From the NCBI GenBank assembly GCA_934630975.1, contig CAKTXH010000024.1, positions 1 through 31,255 on the forward strand: a DNA stretch of 31,255 bases, in the 5' to 3' direction. Below, in pieces: positions 1 through 8,672 of this stretch. Source of the stretch: an uncultured Clostridia bacterium (lineage in GTDB: Bacteria > Bacillota > Clostridia > Christensenellales > Aristaeellaceae). How positions within the stretch are numbered: the stretch's first letter is position 1; every line of letters begins with the position of its first letter. Position numbers and translations under genes: made by a program. A model generated the notes under the pieces. That model had not been told where the DNA came from, did no database searches, and saw only the letters and a list, made by a program, of their open reading frames with translations.

Positions 1-93
1 GAAGACATCCGCTCCGGCGCGCTCGTCGTGTCTGCGGATATCGCGGATCATCCGGCTGTTGACGCCAGCGTGACCGTGAACTACATCGACTAA
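1..93 (+). CDS. C-terminal end of an unidentified protein (partial)
   Basis: The first 30 codons are open and end at TAA (91-93). The visible tail reads ...VVSADIADHPAVDASVTVNYID and has the alternating polar/hydrophobic pattern of a beta-rich domain, but I do not recognise the family. The start lies outside the window. A clear intrinsic terminator follows within 20 bases, so this is the last gene of its transcription unit. Confidence 0.6.
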   Translation, partial: EDIRSGALVVSADIADHPAVDASVTVNYID

Positions 94-108
94 TCCGAGT
101 CAAACGAA

Positions 109-140
109 GGCTCTCCGCTCAAAAGGCGGAGGGCCTTTTT
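109..140 (+). terminator. Intrinsic terminator
   Basis: A 10-bp stem (109-118 with 126-135, one G-T pair), a 7-base loop and a run of five T (136-140) follow the stop codon of the first partial gene. This ends that unit before the SPOCS gene. Confidence 0.85.
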
Positions 141-151
141 GGATTTCAAAG

Positions 152-180
152 ACATGCCGTCCCCGGCGGATGCATACAGT
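152..180 (+). promoter_or_regulatory. Candidate SigE-type sporulation promoter
   Basis: CATACAGT at 173-180 matches the known SigE -10 consensus (CATACA-T). The -35 region about 15 bases upstream (around 152-158, ACATGCC) matches poorly. Transcription would begin near 187, just before the ribosome binding site at 197-206. This fits the downstream gene, because SipL-type genes are transcribed by SigE in the mother cell. The -10 match is seen; the promoter role is inferred. Confidence 0.35.
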
Positions 181-211
181 GAAAGGCAGAAAGACCGAGG
201 GAGGGGTGCGC

Positions 212-1708
212 GTGGAAATGACATTATCGCGCGAGACGCTCTGCTTTGAGCGCCTTGCTTTATCCAGAACGGAACAGGTGAGCGTCGAGGGCGAGGCGAC
301 GCTGCCGGGCAGCATGCGCGACGCGGTGACGGTGCTGAGCGTACAGGCGCAGGCCTATCTGGAGGACGCGCAGGCGACGGCGGGCGGCGTGACGCTGCGG
401 GGACACGTGAGCTTTCAGGCGCTGTACACGCAGGGCGATTTGACGCGGATTCGCGCGATGGAGACGACGTGCGACTTTGAACACAGCATCGACGCGCCGG
501 AGATTCAGCCGGACATGCGGGTGAGCGCGAGCGTCGCCGTGCAGGAGACGGAAGGGACGGCGGTGAGCGGGCGGATGACGCTGCGCGCGCTGCTGGATAT
601 CCAGGCCGAGGCGTTCGAGACGACGAAGCAGGAGCTTGTGACCGATGCGGCGGGCGGCGAGAACGGGCTGCGCACGCGGATGCAGAGCGTCACCTTTTGC
701 CGAACCGCGCCGCTGGGCGAGGATAAAACGCTGGTGCGCGAGGAATTCGACCTGCCCGCGCGGCTGGAGGTCGGCGACGTGCTCAGCGCGACGGGCGAGG
801 CCGGCGTGGCGGAATTGACGGGCGGCGCGGGGCGCGTCGGCGTGACCGGCACGGTGGAGGTGCGCGTGCTGCACAGGCCGCAGGAGGCCGGAAACCCGCT
901 GGTGACGACCAGCCACGAGCTGCCCTTTGAACTGAGCATCGACGCGCAGATTCCCGAAGGCGCGCAGATTCACGCGCAGGCGGAGGCCATCGACGTGATG
1001 GCGGATTCGATTGCGGATGATAAGCGTCGGACGCTGCGCGTGGAGGCGGAGGTGCGCGTGCGCCTGAGCTGCTGCGTGCAGGAGGAAAAACAACTGCTCG
1101 AGGATTTGTACAGCGTCGCGGGCGACGAGCTGATCCCGCAGAGGGAACGGTTTGACGTGCACACCTTCGAGGAAAGCAGCGACGTTCGCGAAAGCACGCG
1201 CCTGCCCATCACGCTGGCGAAGGACGCGCCGCCCATCGGAACGGTGCTCGCCGCGTTCGCCCAGCCGACCATCGCGTCGGTTTTGCCGGCGGGAAAGCGG
1301 CTGGACGCGGAAGGCGTGATGGCCGTGACGCTGATCTATCTGCCGATGGATTCGGATATTCCGATGGCGATCCACACGCGCGAGCCGTTCGCCATGACCT
1401 TCCCCATCGAAACGACGGAGGACGCGCAGGTTCAGGCGCGCGTCATCGAGGCGGCGCCCGGCCCGGCGACCAGCGACCGCGCGGAGGTGCGCTGTGTGGT
1501 GGGGCTGCATGTCGTCAAGCACGGCGTGCGCCCGCTCGACGCGGTGATCGACGTGGAGCGGCAGCCCGCCGCCAAACAGGAACGCGGCTTTGTGCTCGTC
1601 TGGCCCGCGAAGGGAGAAAGCCGCTGGGAGACGGCCAAACGGTTACGCGTCGCAGAAGAGGAGTTACACCCCGCGGGAAAAGGCGCGATGCTGGCTTTCC
1701 GCAAATGA
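212..1708 (+). CDS. SPOCS (DUF3794) and LysM protein, SipL-like spore morphogenesis factor
   Basis: About 498 residues made of repeated SPOCS/DUF3794 modules, for example the early segment MTLSRETLCFERL and the recurring V-x-G-x-V pattern, followed by a degenerate C-terminal LysM motif (about residues 450-498, VWPAKGESRWETAKRLRV). This is the layout and length of SipL, which in Clostridioides difficile binds the coat/cortex interface ATPase SpoIVA and is needed to build the spore envelope. I chose GTG 212 because GAGGGAGGGG lies at 197-206; ATG 218 is the alternative. An in-frame ATG at 170 overlaps the putative SigE -10 box and is unlikely to be used. A hairpin terminator follows. Paralogous SPOCS/LysM proteins exist in Clostridia, so the exact orthology is not certain. 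Confidence 0.8.
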   Translation: MEMTLSRETLCFERLALSRTEQVSVEGEATLPGSMRDAVTVLSVQAQAYLEDAQATAGGVTLRGHVSFQALYTQGDLTRIRAMETTCDFEHSIDAPEIQPDMRVSASVAVQETEGTAVSGRMTLRALLDIQAEAFETTKQELVTDAAGGENGLRTRMQSVTFCRTAPLGEDKTLVREEFDLPARLEVGDVLSATGEAGVAELTGGAGRVGVTGTVEVRVLHRPQEAGNPLVTTSHELPFELSIDAQIPEGAQIHAQAEAIDVMADSIADDKRRTLRVEAEVRVRLSCCVQEEKQLLEDLYSVAGDELIPQRERFDVHTFEESSDVRESTRLPITLAKDAPPIGTVLAAFAQPTIASVLPAGKRLDAEGVMAVTLIYLPMDSDIPMAIHTREPFAMTFPIETTEDAQVQARVIEAAPGPATSDRAEVRCVVGLHVVKHGVRPLDAVIDVERQPAAKQERGFVLVWPAKGESRWETAKRLRVAEEELHPAGKGAMLAFRK

Positions 1709-1712
1709 ACCC

Positions 1713-1735
1713 GAGGGCGCTGGTGCGCCCTTCTT
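1713..1735 (+). terminator. Probable intrinsic terminator
   Basis: GGGCGC (1715-1720), loop TGGT, GCGCCC (1725-1730), then TTCTT. It lies 5 bases after the stop of the SPOCS gene. The stem is strong but the T tract is short and interrupted. Confidence 0.6.
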
Positions 1736-1763
1736 CAATGTGTGTGGAAGGACACACAGAGGA

Positions 1764-1787
1764 AAATTGACAGGAAAATGTCATTTT
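1764..1787. promoter_or_regulatory. AT-rich inverted repeat, possible operator
   Basis: TGACA-N6-TGTCA (1768-1783) is flanked by AAAAT and ATTTT, giving a near-palindrome in the non-coding stretch before the pilus operon. A second TTGAC-like copy begins 19 bases downstream (1786). No regulator gene lies nearby, so an operator role is only a guess. The rest of 1736-2241 is non-coding, AT-rich and carries two promoter candidates listed separately; I see no RNA gene or riboswitch in it. Confidence 0.2.
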
Positions 1788-1873
1788 GACGGGCAAAAAA
1801 TGAAAAGAGCTCGATTTCAGGCGGAATTCTTCCTAAATGACGTTTTTTCTGCACGAACGACGCGTCGAAGGGC

Positions 1874-1907
1874 TTTTCAAGCGAGGATGAATATGGGATA
1901 ATATAAT
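1874..1907 (+). promoter_or_regulatory. Candidate distal promoter of the pilus operon
   Basis: TTTTCA (1874-1879), a 17-base spacer and an extended -10, TGgGATAAT (1894-1902), overlapped by a perfect TATAAT at 1902-1907. It would give a leader of about 330 bases before the first pilus gene. Confidence 0.4.
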
Positions 1908-2105
1908 ACAAGAAAATGGAAAAGACTCGGTGCGAGACACGGAATTTTCAAAACGAAAAATGAAAACGGAAGCATATTCAAACGAGCACATGCAATTGGA
2001 TAGGAATTAAACGGTTACATGAAACATACATCAAAAAAACCAATGAGAAAGAAAAAAGTTACCAATGCATGCCGCGAAAAAATAGTTAAAAATACCGGCA
2101 AAAGC

Positions 2106-2134
2106 TTGAAATAACTTTGCGTATCTGCTATAAT
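2106..2134 (+). promoter_or_regulatory. SigA promoter of the pilus operon
   Basis: TTGAAA (2106-2111), exactly 17 bases of spacer and TATAAT (2129-2134) preceded by TG (extended -10). Transcription would start near 2141, about 100 bases before the ATG at 2242. This is the best promoter match ahead of the surface-protein operon. Confidence 0.8.
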
Positions 2135-2241
2135 ATGAAAAAGAAATCTTCCTTAATAATAGGGAGAAAATCAAAAACGGTTTCGCAGCGATGCGTAAGG
2201 TGTTGAAAAGCGCGCTGGATGTGAAAAAAGGAGCGTTCGCC

Positions 2242-4674
2242 ATGAAGAAAAAGTATACCGCAGCTGTACTGGTTGCCGCAATGCTGGTCGCAACCCAGAA
2301 ATTGCCGATTCGCACCAGCCATGCCCATGCAGAGGGCGAAGAAGGCCATGCGGGCACGGCGAACACCCCTGACCAGCCGGCTGCGCAGACGGAGAGCGTC
2401 AGCAGCGAGCCTGTGCACGTGGAAACGCCGAAGCCGCAGGCGACGGAAGCCCCGAAGGTTGAGGAGAAGCCGCAGGCAACGGAAGCCCCGAAGGCTGAGG
2501 AGAAGCCGCAGGCGACGGAAGCCCCGAAGGTTGAGGAGAAGCCGCAGGCGACGGAAGCGCCGAAGACCGAGGAGAAGCCGCAGGCAACGGAAGCCCCGAA
2601 GACCGAGGAGAAGCCGCAGGCGACGGAAGCGCCGAAGACCGAGGAGAAGCCGCAGGCGACGGAAGCGCCGAAGACTGAGGAACAGCCGGAAGCGACGGAA
2701 GCGCCGAAGACCGAGGAGCAGCCGCAGGCAACGGAAACGCCGAAGGCCGAGGAGCAGCCGGAAGCGACGGAAACGCCGAAGGCCGAGGAGCAGCCCGAAG
2801 CCACAGAAGCGCCGGAAGCTGAGCAGACCCCGGAAACGACGGAAGCGCCCATCGAAACGCCTGCGCCGACGGCTGCCCCGGAAGAAACCGCAGCGCCCGC
2901 GCCGGAACGTCAGTTGCCCGCCATCGTCGGGCAGGTCGAACGCGAAGGCTATGCCTATGTCAAGACGGCGGGAAGCGGCGTGAAGCTCTATGACAGCGAA
3001 GCGATGAACCGCCGCATCGGCAACATCGACAACAGCCAGAGCGTTTTGCTCGCGCTGGGCTGCACGGAAATCGGGGAGAATCAGTTCGCTGTCTACGTCG
3101 TATTCGGCTGCGACGGCCGAGTGATGGACGGCTATGTGCGGCTGGACGACCTGAGCGGTCAGCCGCTCGACGGCGACGCGTTCATCCGCGATCACGCCGA
3201 AAGCGCTGTGCGCCGCGACGATTACCCGCTGGTCAACATCGGCTATACGCCGAAGAAAAATAAACCCGACGACGCGGACAAGGACGAGAAGCCGATTGCG
3301 ACGGCTGAACCGAAGGCGGCCGAACAGCCGGAAGCCACGGCAGAGCCGCAGACGACCGAAGCGCCGAAAGCGACGCTTGAGCCGGACGAAACCCTCGTCC
3401 CGGCCGTCACGCCCGAACCGACTGAAACGCCGGAGGTTACGCTCGAGCCGACTGCGACGCCGGAAATCACGCCTGAACCGACCGAAGAGCCGCTCGATCT
3501 GCCGCCGATTCTGGCGCGCGTGGAACAGAACGGCTATGCATATGTGCGCACCGCTGAGCTGGAAGTCAAGCTCTACACGAACGACAATCTGGATCATCAG
3601 TTCGCGTCGATCTATGAAAAGGGCGCGGTGCTGCTCGTTGACGGCTACACCGAGCGCCCGGACGTAAAGAGCTATGCGCTGCACGTGTATCTCGCCGACG
3701 AAAACGGCGTGGTGGACGGCTATGTGAGCATGAAGCGCATCCTCAAGAACCCGGCGGAGGAGTTGGAAAGCGGCGCGGAGCGCGTGAACGGCCTGCCCGT
3801 GGCGAAGACGAAAGTGATCTGGAAGAAGAACGTCGCGCCGACAGCCACGCCCGAACCGACGGCCACGCCTACCGCAACGCCGACGGCTACGCCCGAACCG
3901 ACCGCAACGCCGACGGTAAAGCCGACCGAAACGCCTGCGCCGACTGCGACGCCGACGGTAAAACCGACCGAAACACCCGAACCGACGGCTACGCCCGCGC
4001 CGACTGCAACCGCCGAGCCAACGGCCACGCCGAAACCGACCGAAGCCCCGATTGCGACGCTCGACGGAAAAACGGCGGAAAGCGCTCAAAATAACGGCGT
4101 CAGCACCCTGCCGCTCGGCACGGATAAGCCGATCGTCGTGGCCGACGGCGAAATGCCGACGGACGATATGACCCCGACCCCGGTGATCGTCTGGCCGGAG
4201 GAAGCCACGCCGGGCGAAATCGACCGCGATGACGAAATCGCGCCTCCGATTCTCATCGACGAAGAGCGCCCCGTGGCGGGCATCGACCTGCCGACCGATG
4301 GGCTTGAACCGACGGAGGTTGTCACATGGCCGGACGAAGCGACGGCGGGCGAAGCGACCCCGGATGAGGCCAAGCCGGAGGAGAAGGGCGACGAAACTGA
4401 AAAAGAGGAAGAAAGGGTTTCGGTTTCGGTTTTGATGCTCGTTCCTGCGGATAACATCATTCGTGAAGGAGATACCGTTTCGCTTATTGCTACCGTCAGC
4501 GGAGGAGACCCTTCCGAGTATGCGTATCAATGGCAGACGTCTTCGGATGGTGAAAACTGGCGCGATGTGGAAAATGCACACAGTTTAACGCTTGATGTCA
4601 AAATGACCTTTACCAATATAAACGATTATTGGCGTATTCAGGTAAAGAACAAGGGGAAGGTGGAGCAGCAATGA
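2242..4674 (+). CDS. Secreted repeat-rich surface protein with two SH3-like repeats and an Ig-like C-terminus
   Basis: 810 residues. The start at ATG 2242 is preceded by AAAAGGAG and opens a signal peptide (MKKKYTAAVLVAAMLVATQK, cleavage likely after HAHA). Next come eleven 12-residue P-Q/E-A-T-E repeats (about residues 64-195), a first domain of about 110 residues (from LPAIVGQVEREGYAYVKT), a Pro/Thr spacer, a second copy of that domain (from LPPILARVEQNGYAYVRT), a TATPEPTATP-type linker, and a C-terminal Ig-like segment (YQWQTSSDGENWRDV). The paired domains look SH3-like, which is inference. There is no sorting signal, C-terminal membrane segment or lipobox, so it should be released or held non-covalently. 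Its stop overlaps the next start (ATGA at 4671-4674), so the two genes are probably translationally coupled. Its exact function is unknown. Confidence 0.8.
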   Translation: MKKKYTAAVLVAAMLVATQKLPIRTSHAHAEGEEGHAGTANTPDQPAAQTESVSSEPVHVETPKPQATEAPKVEEKPQATEAPKAEEKPQATEAPKVEEKPQATEAPKTEEKPQATEAPKTEEKPQATEAPKTEEKPQATEAPKTEEQPEATEAPKTEEQPQATETPKAEEQPEATETPKAEEQPEATEAPEAEQTPETTEAPIETPAPTAAPEETAAPAPERQLPAIVGQVEREGYAYVKTAGSGVKLYDSEAMNRRIGNIDNSQSVLLALGCTEIGENQFAVYVVFGCDGRVMDGYVRLDDLSGQPLDGDAFIRDHAESAVRRDDYPLVNIGYTPKKNKPDDADKDEKPIATAEPKAAEQPEATAEPQTTEAPKATLEPDETLVPAVTPEPTETPEVTLEPTATPEITPEPTEEPLDLPPILARVEQNGYAYVRTAELEVKLYTNDNLDHQFASIYEKGAVLLVDGYTERPDVKSYALHVYLADENGVVDGYVSMKRILKNPAEELESGAERVNGLPVAKTKVIWKKNVAPTATPEPTATPTATPTATPEPTATPTVKPTETPAPTATPTVKPTETPEPTATPAPTATAEPTATPKPTEAPIATLDGKTAESAQNNGVSTLPLGTDKPIVVADGEMPTDDMTPTPVIVWPEEATPGEIDRDDEIAPPILIDEERPVAGIDLPTDGLEPTEVVTWPDEATAGEATPDEAKPEEKGDETEKEEERVSVSVLMLVPADNIIREGDTVSLIATVSGGDPSEYAYQWQTSSDGENWRDVENAHSLTLDVKMTFTNINDYWRIQVKNKGKVEQQ
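2431..2826 (+). repeat. Eleven 36-bp tandem repeats inside a coding region
   Basis: Eleven near-identical 36-base units beginning with AAGCCGCAGG or CAGCCGGAAG encode the 12-residue unit P-Q-A-T-E-A-P-K-x-E-E-K. Because the unit is a multiple of three, changes in copy number would keep the frame and only alter the length of the stalk. Confidence 0.95.
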
Positions 4675-7600
4675 AAAACATACAAAGATGGATAAGCTTG
4701 GTTTTGGCGCTGCTCATGGTGATTGGCTGTGTGCCATCGGTTGCGGACGAAGAAATTATTGCGCAGGACGTTGTACAGCCAGCGCAGCTATATGAAACGC
4801 AAACCGTTCCGCGTTCGTCTGACCTGAACCTTTTTGTCATCAACGTGGAAATAAAGGATGAGGATGGAAACGATGTGACAAATGGGCCGCTATATGTGGG
4901 GCGGGATTATACGTTTGGGATTAAGTTTAGCGAGAAGGGAAAAGATCTGCAATTTGACGTAGACAGCAATAATCAATTGACCTATCAGCTCCCGACCGGA
5001 ATTACGTATAGCGGAGAAAAAGCGTTTGACGCGCTGAATAAGGATGGCGTGAAAGTTGGCGAATTTGAAATTGTTGAAGGCAAGATTAAATTTACGCCGT
5101 GGTATTATAACGAGCCATCAGAAACGTATTCGGCAAGCCCGAAAGGGAAGGACGATCTTCTCTTTACCGAAGCTTCTACGGCCAGCGTGATTTGGTGCAA
5201 TCTGCACGGCAAACTGACGCAGACTTCCGATCAAACAAAAATAGATTTTGGCAACGGGGTGACTAAGGAATTTGAAGTCAAACCGTATGAAGAAAAACCG
5301 TATGCCGATGTTACAAAGAGCAATGAGGATAGCAAGCTTTATACGGATGAAGCGACGGGACAGCGTTACTTCCTGACGACTATTATTGCTACGGTTAAAG
5401 ATGGCGACCCGGATTCGCTGACGATAATTGATACAGTGAATTGGGACAACAACAACGAATACATTGAGGATATTGCTCAAAGCTCTTTCTCAATCAAGCA
5501 AATTCGAGGCAAAACCGAGACGATTCTATCCAACGTTTCGCCGACATGGAATCCGAATTGGACGAAGGGGTTCAGCTTGACGCTGAACAAAAATGATTTG
5601 ACAAATGGATTAAAGAAGGATGATCAATTTGTCATTACGTACAAAAACTATTTGACGGAAAAAGGCAAACAGTACATGGGTACCAATGACATCACAACGA
5701 TGGAAAACGGAGTAAAATCCAAGATAGACGGCAGAGAAAGAGAGGATAAACTGTCGTATATCATTCGCGGGAAACCGACCATGATCAAGAAAACTTCTTC
5801 CGGCAAAGATGAAGAGAATCCCAATCGAATCAATTGGGAGATTATCATCAGCGACGGACAGGGGACGAATATTGCCGGCAAAACAATTACGGATACATGG
5901 GCGGAGAGCATTCAAAGAGGAGAAAATGAAAAGCTGGATCGAATCGAGATGGTGGATGGAAGCCAGACGATTCAACTGACCGTGGTTAAAGCTGACGGAA
6001 CGCAGATGACACATGATGTTCCAGCGGACGAGGTTCAAATGTATTTCCACGCGACAACTGACGCTGACAATAAGCAAACGGGTTTCCAATTCACAGTTCC
6101 GAATGTCCCAAGCGGATATGAAAAAATTATTGGGTGCAAGGTGAACTACAAAACCGAGGGACACCTTAAAAATGAAAACGGTTTTGGCGAGTTCGGCATC
6201 ACCAATAAGGCTGAATATGATGAGGATCACCGCAGCGGCAAAAGCGACGGGCACGGCGGCAACAGAGGGTTTGATGACTTTGAACGAAGCAAGACTTTTG
6301 ACAGAGAAGAAGATGGAAAGCTTTACTTTACGATTAAAGTGAAGATTCCAAAGGAGGCAAGAGGACAGACCATCTGTGTTTCCGACTGGCCGTATCTAGA
6401 TAGTGCGAAATATGAAAATCGGCTGTCTGTTCCGCCGGAAATTATTAGCGTAATGGCCAGCGATGGAACGACGAAGAAGGTGTTTACGGAAGGCACAGGC
6501 GATTGGCATTATCAAGGCTACAACGAAGGTTCCGGTTTCTTCATGTTCTTCAACATGCCGGGAAGCTATGTGATGCCAAGCGATACAGATAAGCCTAACT
6601 CGATCTGGAAATGGGATACGGACAACGACGTCGAGCTGACGATTCAGTACGCGTTTGATATCGAGAAGATCAGGAAAGTCGCCAAGGAAACAGGAAGGGA
6701 GGCTGAAGCCGGGATTCTTTACAACCATGTGAAGATTATACTCGGCGGGCTGGAAAAGACCGACGAAGCGCCTGCCCCGTTTGGAAAGCATGCGAAGATT
6801 GAAAAAAAGGCCGAGCTGCAATCTGACGGAACGATCAAATATACCGTGCTCATCAACAGCAACTTCTTAGCGCAGATTCCCGAAAAAGCAATATTCATTG
6901 ATGAATTTGACGCCGAGCATCTGGAGTATGTAAACAACTCGCTGAAAGTTGAACTGCTTGCGTATGGAAACAGCCATTGGAGCGGATGTGTAGGCATCCC
7001 GAATTACTCCGAAACGGAATTGAAATCGGGGCAGGCTGGAACGCTGACGGTTAAATTCGATGAATTTGGCCGAAGCGGATGGACTGAGGGAACGGTTGGT
7101 GGCAATTGTGATTTGATAGGCATAAAACGGGAAGAGTATCCGACGCTTCAGGGCTGGTATCGGAAAGCGTATATCAACAATAAAACCACCTATTATACCG
7201 CGGTTCGCTTGACGTATTCCCTCCAAATCAAAAACGCGAAACCGGGACAGGACACGGTGCTGCGCAATGCGGCTAAGATCGAAGGGTATGCGGATGCAAG
7301 CGCAGAGGTAACTTACCATCCTACGCTTTTGGAGAAGCAATCTGGCCAGATGAACGGGTCAAAGCTGCCGTATACGATTACCGTCAATCCGACGGGGGCC
7401 AAACTGCTCAGCGGCAACGGAACGTTATTGTTGACCGACAAAATGAGCGCTAACATGGTTCCGCTGCTGCAAACCCTCAAGGTTTATAAGAAGGATGGAC
7501 CTGAGCTGCCGAAAGCAAATTGGCAGTATTCTTACAATCCAGATGAAAATGTGCTTAAACTGTCCCTGCCGGATGAAATGGCATTGACTGTCCGATACGA

Positions 7601-8606
7601 AGTGATGATTCAAGGCGCGCCGGGGGCATATGTGACAGTAAGCAACACGGCGAGCATGGAAGGATTTGAAGAGGTTAAAAAGGACGAAAAGAATCTTCAA
7701 ATCAGTCAGGCAAGCGGCGGCGCGGGCGGTACCCAGTACACCATTCTTTTGCTCAAACAGGCAAAAGATACGGGAATGTCTATTGCAGGCGCAAAGTTCA
7801 AAATTGAGTGGATTTTGAATGGACAGTGGACGGAAGTCTGCACCATTACGACGTTGAAAGACGACGTTACCCAAATCACAAGATCGACAGACGGAACAGA
7901 AGGTATTTACGCGGATCAAGTCTATCGAATTACCGAGATAAAAGCACCGGCCAATTATCAGGGATTGGCAGCGCCTATCTACCTGTGTATTCCGAAAGAC
8001 AAGGACGTGGATCAAATTCGTCAGACGATGAAAGATGAGTTGAACGCGCAAGAAGATAAAAAAGAAATCCAAGAAGCGACGATTTTGACGCGCATCAATT
8101 CTCAGGTGACCGTGATTCCCAACGAGCCGTGCCCCGGTATTGAATTTAAGAAGGTCAGCGCAAGTAACGCGAATAAGATGCTGGGCGGCGCGACCTTTAA
8201 GCTGACCAAGAGTGACGTGAGCGAAACAGAGTGGAAGAGAGAAGCGGAAAGCACGTTGGAAGGCGTGGTTTCCTTCCCGGAAATTCAGGAAGGCGTATAC
8301 CGCCTTGAAGAGACAAAAGCGCCGGTTGGTTATACAGCGTCGAACGGATATTGGATTGTAACCGTTACCGACACGGATGGTGTGCGCACGGTGACTTACG
8401 AAGCCAAGGATGGCGCACCGAGCTTGAGCAAAGCGGAAAACGGGAGCATGCTGTTACCGAACCAACGCGAAGATCTGCCCAACCTCCCCAGCGTCGGTGG
8501 CTCTGGCACGACAGCGTACAGCCTGCTTGGCCTTGCGCTGATGGCAATAGCGACGGCGGCGGCGTATGCGCTCGCCCGCCGAAAGAAGGTGATGCGGCCG
8601 CAATGA
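4671..8606 (+). CDS. Large SpaA/Cna-type pilus adhesin with LPSVG sorting signal
   Basis: 1,311 residues. The start at ATG 4671 overlaps the previous stop and follows GGTGGAGCAGCA. The signal peptide is MKNIQRWISLVLALLMVIGC...SVA; signal peptidase I cleavage after SVA is likely, although VIGC resembles a lipobox. The long N-terminal part holds beta-rich adhesin-like modules. Two SpaA/prealbumin-like domains follow (about residues 1020-1125 and 1155-1245), with the usual G-A-x-F-K and Y-R-x-x-E motifs of isopeptide-forming folds. The C-terminus has the cell-wall sorting layout: LPSVG at 1272-1276, a hydrophobic segment and the tail ARRKK. The motif has Val where LPxTG has Thr. Position and size suggest the tip or ancillary pilin. 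The codons are poorer in GC than the flanking genes except at both ends. Confidence 0.85.
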   Translation: MKNIQRWISLVLALLMVIGCVPSVADEEIIAQDVVQPAQLYETQTVPRSSDLNLFVINVEIKDEDGNDVTNGPLYVGRDYTFGIKFSEKGKDLQFDVDSNNQLTYQLPTGITYSGEKAFDALNKDGVKVGEFEIVEGKIKFTPWYYNEPSETYSASPKGKDDLLFTEASTASVIWCNLHGKLTQTSDQTKIDFGNGVTKEFEVKPYEEKPYADVTKSNEDSKLYTDEATGQRYFLTTIIATVKDGDPDSLTIIDTVNWDNNNEYIEDIAQSSFSIKQIRGKTETILSNVSPTWNPNWTKGFSLTLNKNDLTNGLKKDDQFVITYKNYLTEKGKQYMGTNDITTMENGVKSKIDGREREDKLSYIIRGKPTMIKKTSSGKDEENPNRINWEIIISDGQGTNIAGKTITDTWAESIQRGENEKLDRIEMVDGSQTIQLTVVKADGTQMTHDVPADEVQMYFHATTDADNKQTGFQFTVPNVPSGYEKIIGCKVNYKTEGHLKNENGFGEFGITNKAEYDEDHRSGKSDGHGGNRGFDDFERSKTFDREEDGKLYFTIKVKIPKEARGQTICVSDWPYLDSAKYENRLSVPPEIISVMASDGTTKKVFTEGTGDWHYQGYNEGSGFFMFFNMPGSYVMPSDTDKPNSIWKWDTDNDVELTIQYAFDIEKIRKVAKETGREAEAGILYNHVKIILGGLEKTDEAPAPFGKHAKIEKKAELQSDGTIKYTVLINSNFLAQIPEKAIFIDEFDAEHLEYVNNSLKVELLAYGNSHWSGCVGIPNYSETELKSGQAGTLTVKFDEFGRSGWTEGTVGGNCDLIGIKREEYPTLQGWYRKAYINNKTTYYTAVRLTYSLQIKNAKPGQDTVLRNAAKIEGYADASAEVTYHPTLLEKQSGQMNGSKLPYTITVNPTGAKLLSGNGTLLLTDKMSANMVPLLQTLKVYKKDGPELPKANWQYSYNPDENVLKLSLPDEMALTVRYEVMIQGAPGAYVTVSNTASMEGFEEVKKDEKNLQISQASGGAGGTQYTILLLKQAKDTGMSIAGAKFKIEWILNGQWTEVCTITTLKDDVTQITRSTDGTEGIYADQVYRITEIKAPANYQGLAAPIYLCIPKDKDVDQIRQTMKDELNAQEDKKEIQEATILTRINSQVTVIPNEPCPGIEFKKVSASNANKMLGGATFKLTKSDVSETEWKREAESTLEGVVSFPEIQEGVYRLEETKAPVGYTASNGYWIVTVTDTDGVRTVTYEAKDGAPSLSKAENGSMLLPNQREDLPNLPSVGGSGTTAYSLLGLALMAIATAAAYALARRKKVMRPQ

Positions 8607-8672
8607 GCGCGCAGACCTTCGTGAACAGGGTACCCAAAACGAAATCTATATAAAAGAAAGGAAGAAAACAAA

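Noticed and set aside
2431..2826. Possible CRISPR array because of regular repeats
   Set aside because: The 36-base units are contiguous with no spacers and encode a regular protein repeat.
2128..4581. Open frame of 817 codons on the minus strand opposite the first pilus gene
   Set aside because: Its protein is Arg-rich and repetitive because it reads the complement of the 36-bp repeats and the Thr/Pro linkers; it has no ribosome binding site and no recognisable domain.
4671..4760. Lipoprotein signal in the adhesin (VIGC)
   Set aside because: The protein has a C-terminal sorting signal and a good signal peptidase I site after SVA, so a lipid anchor is less likely.
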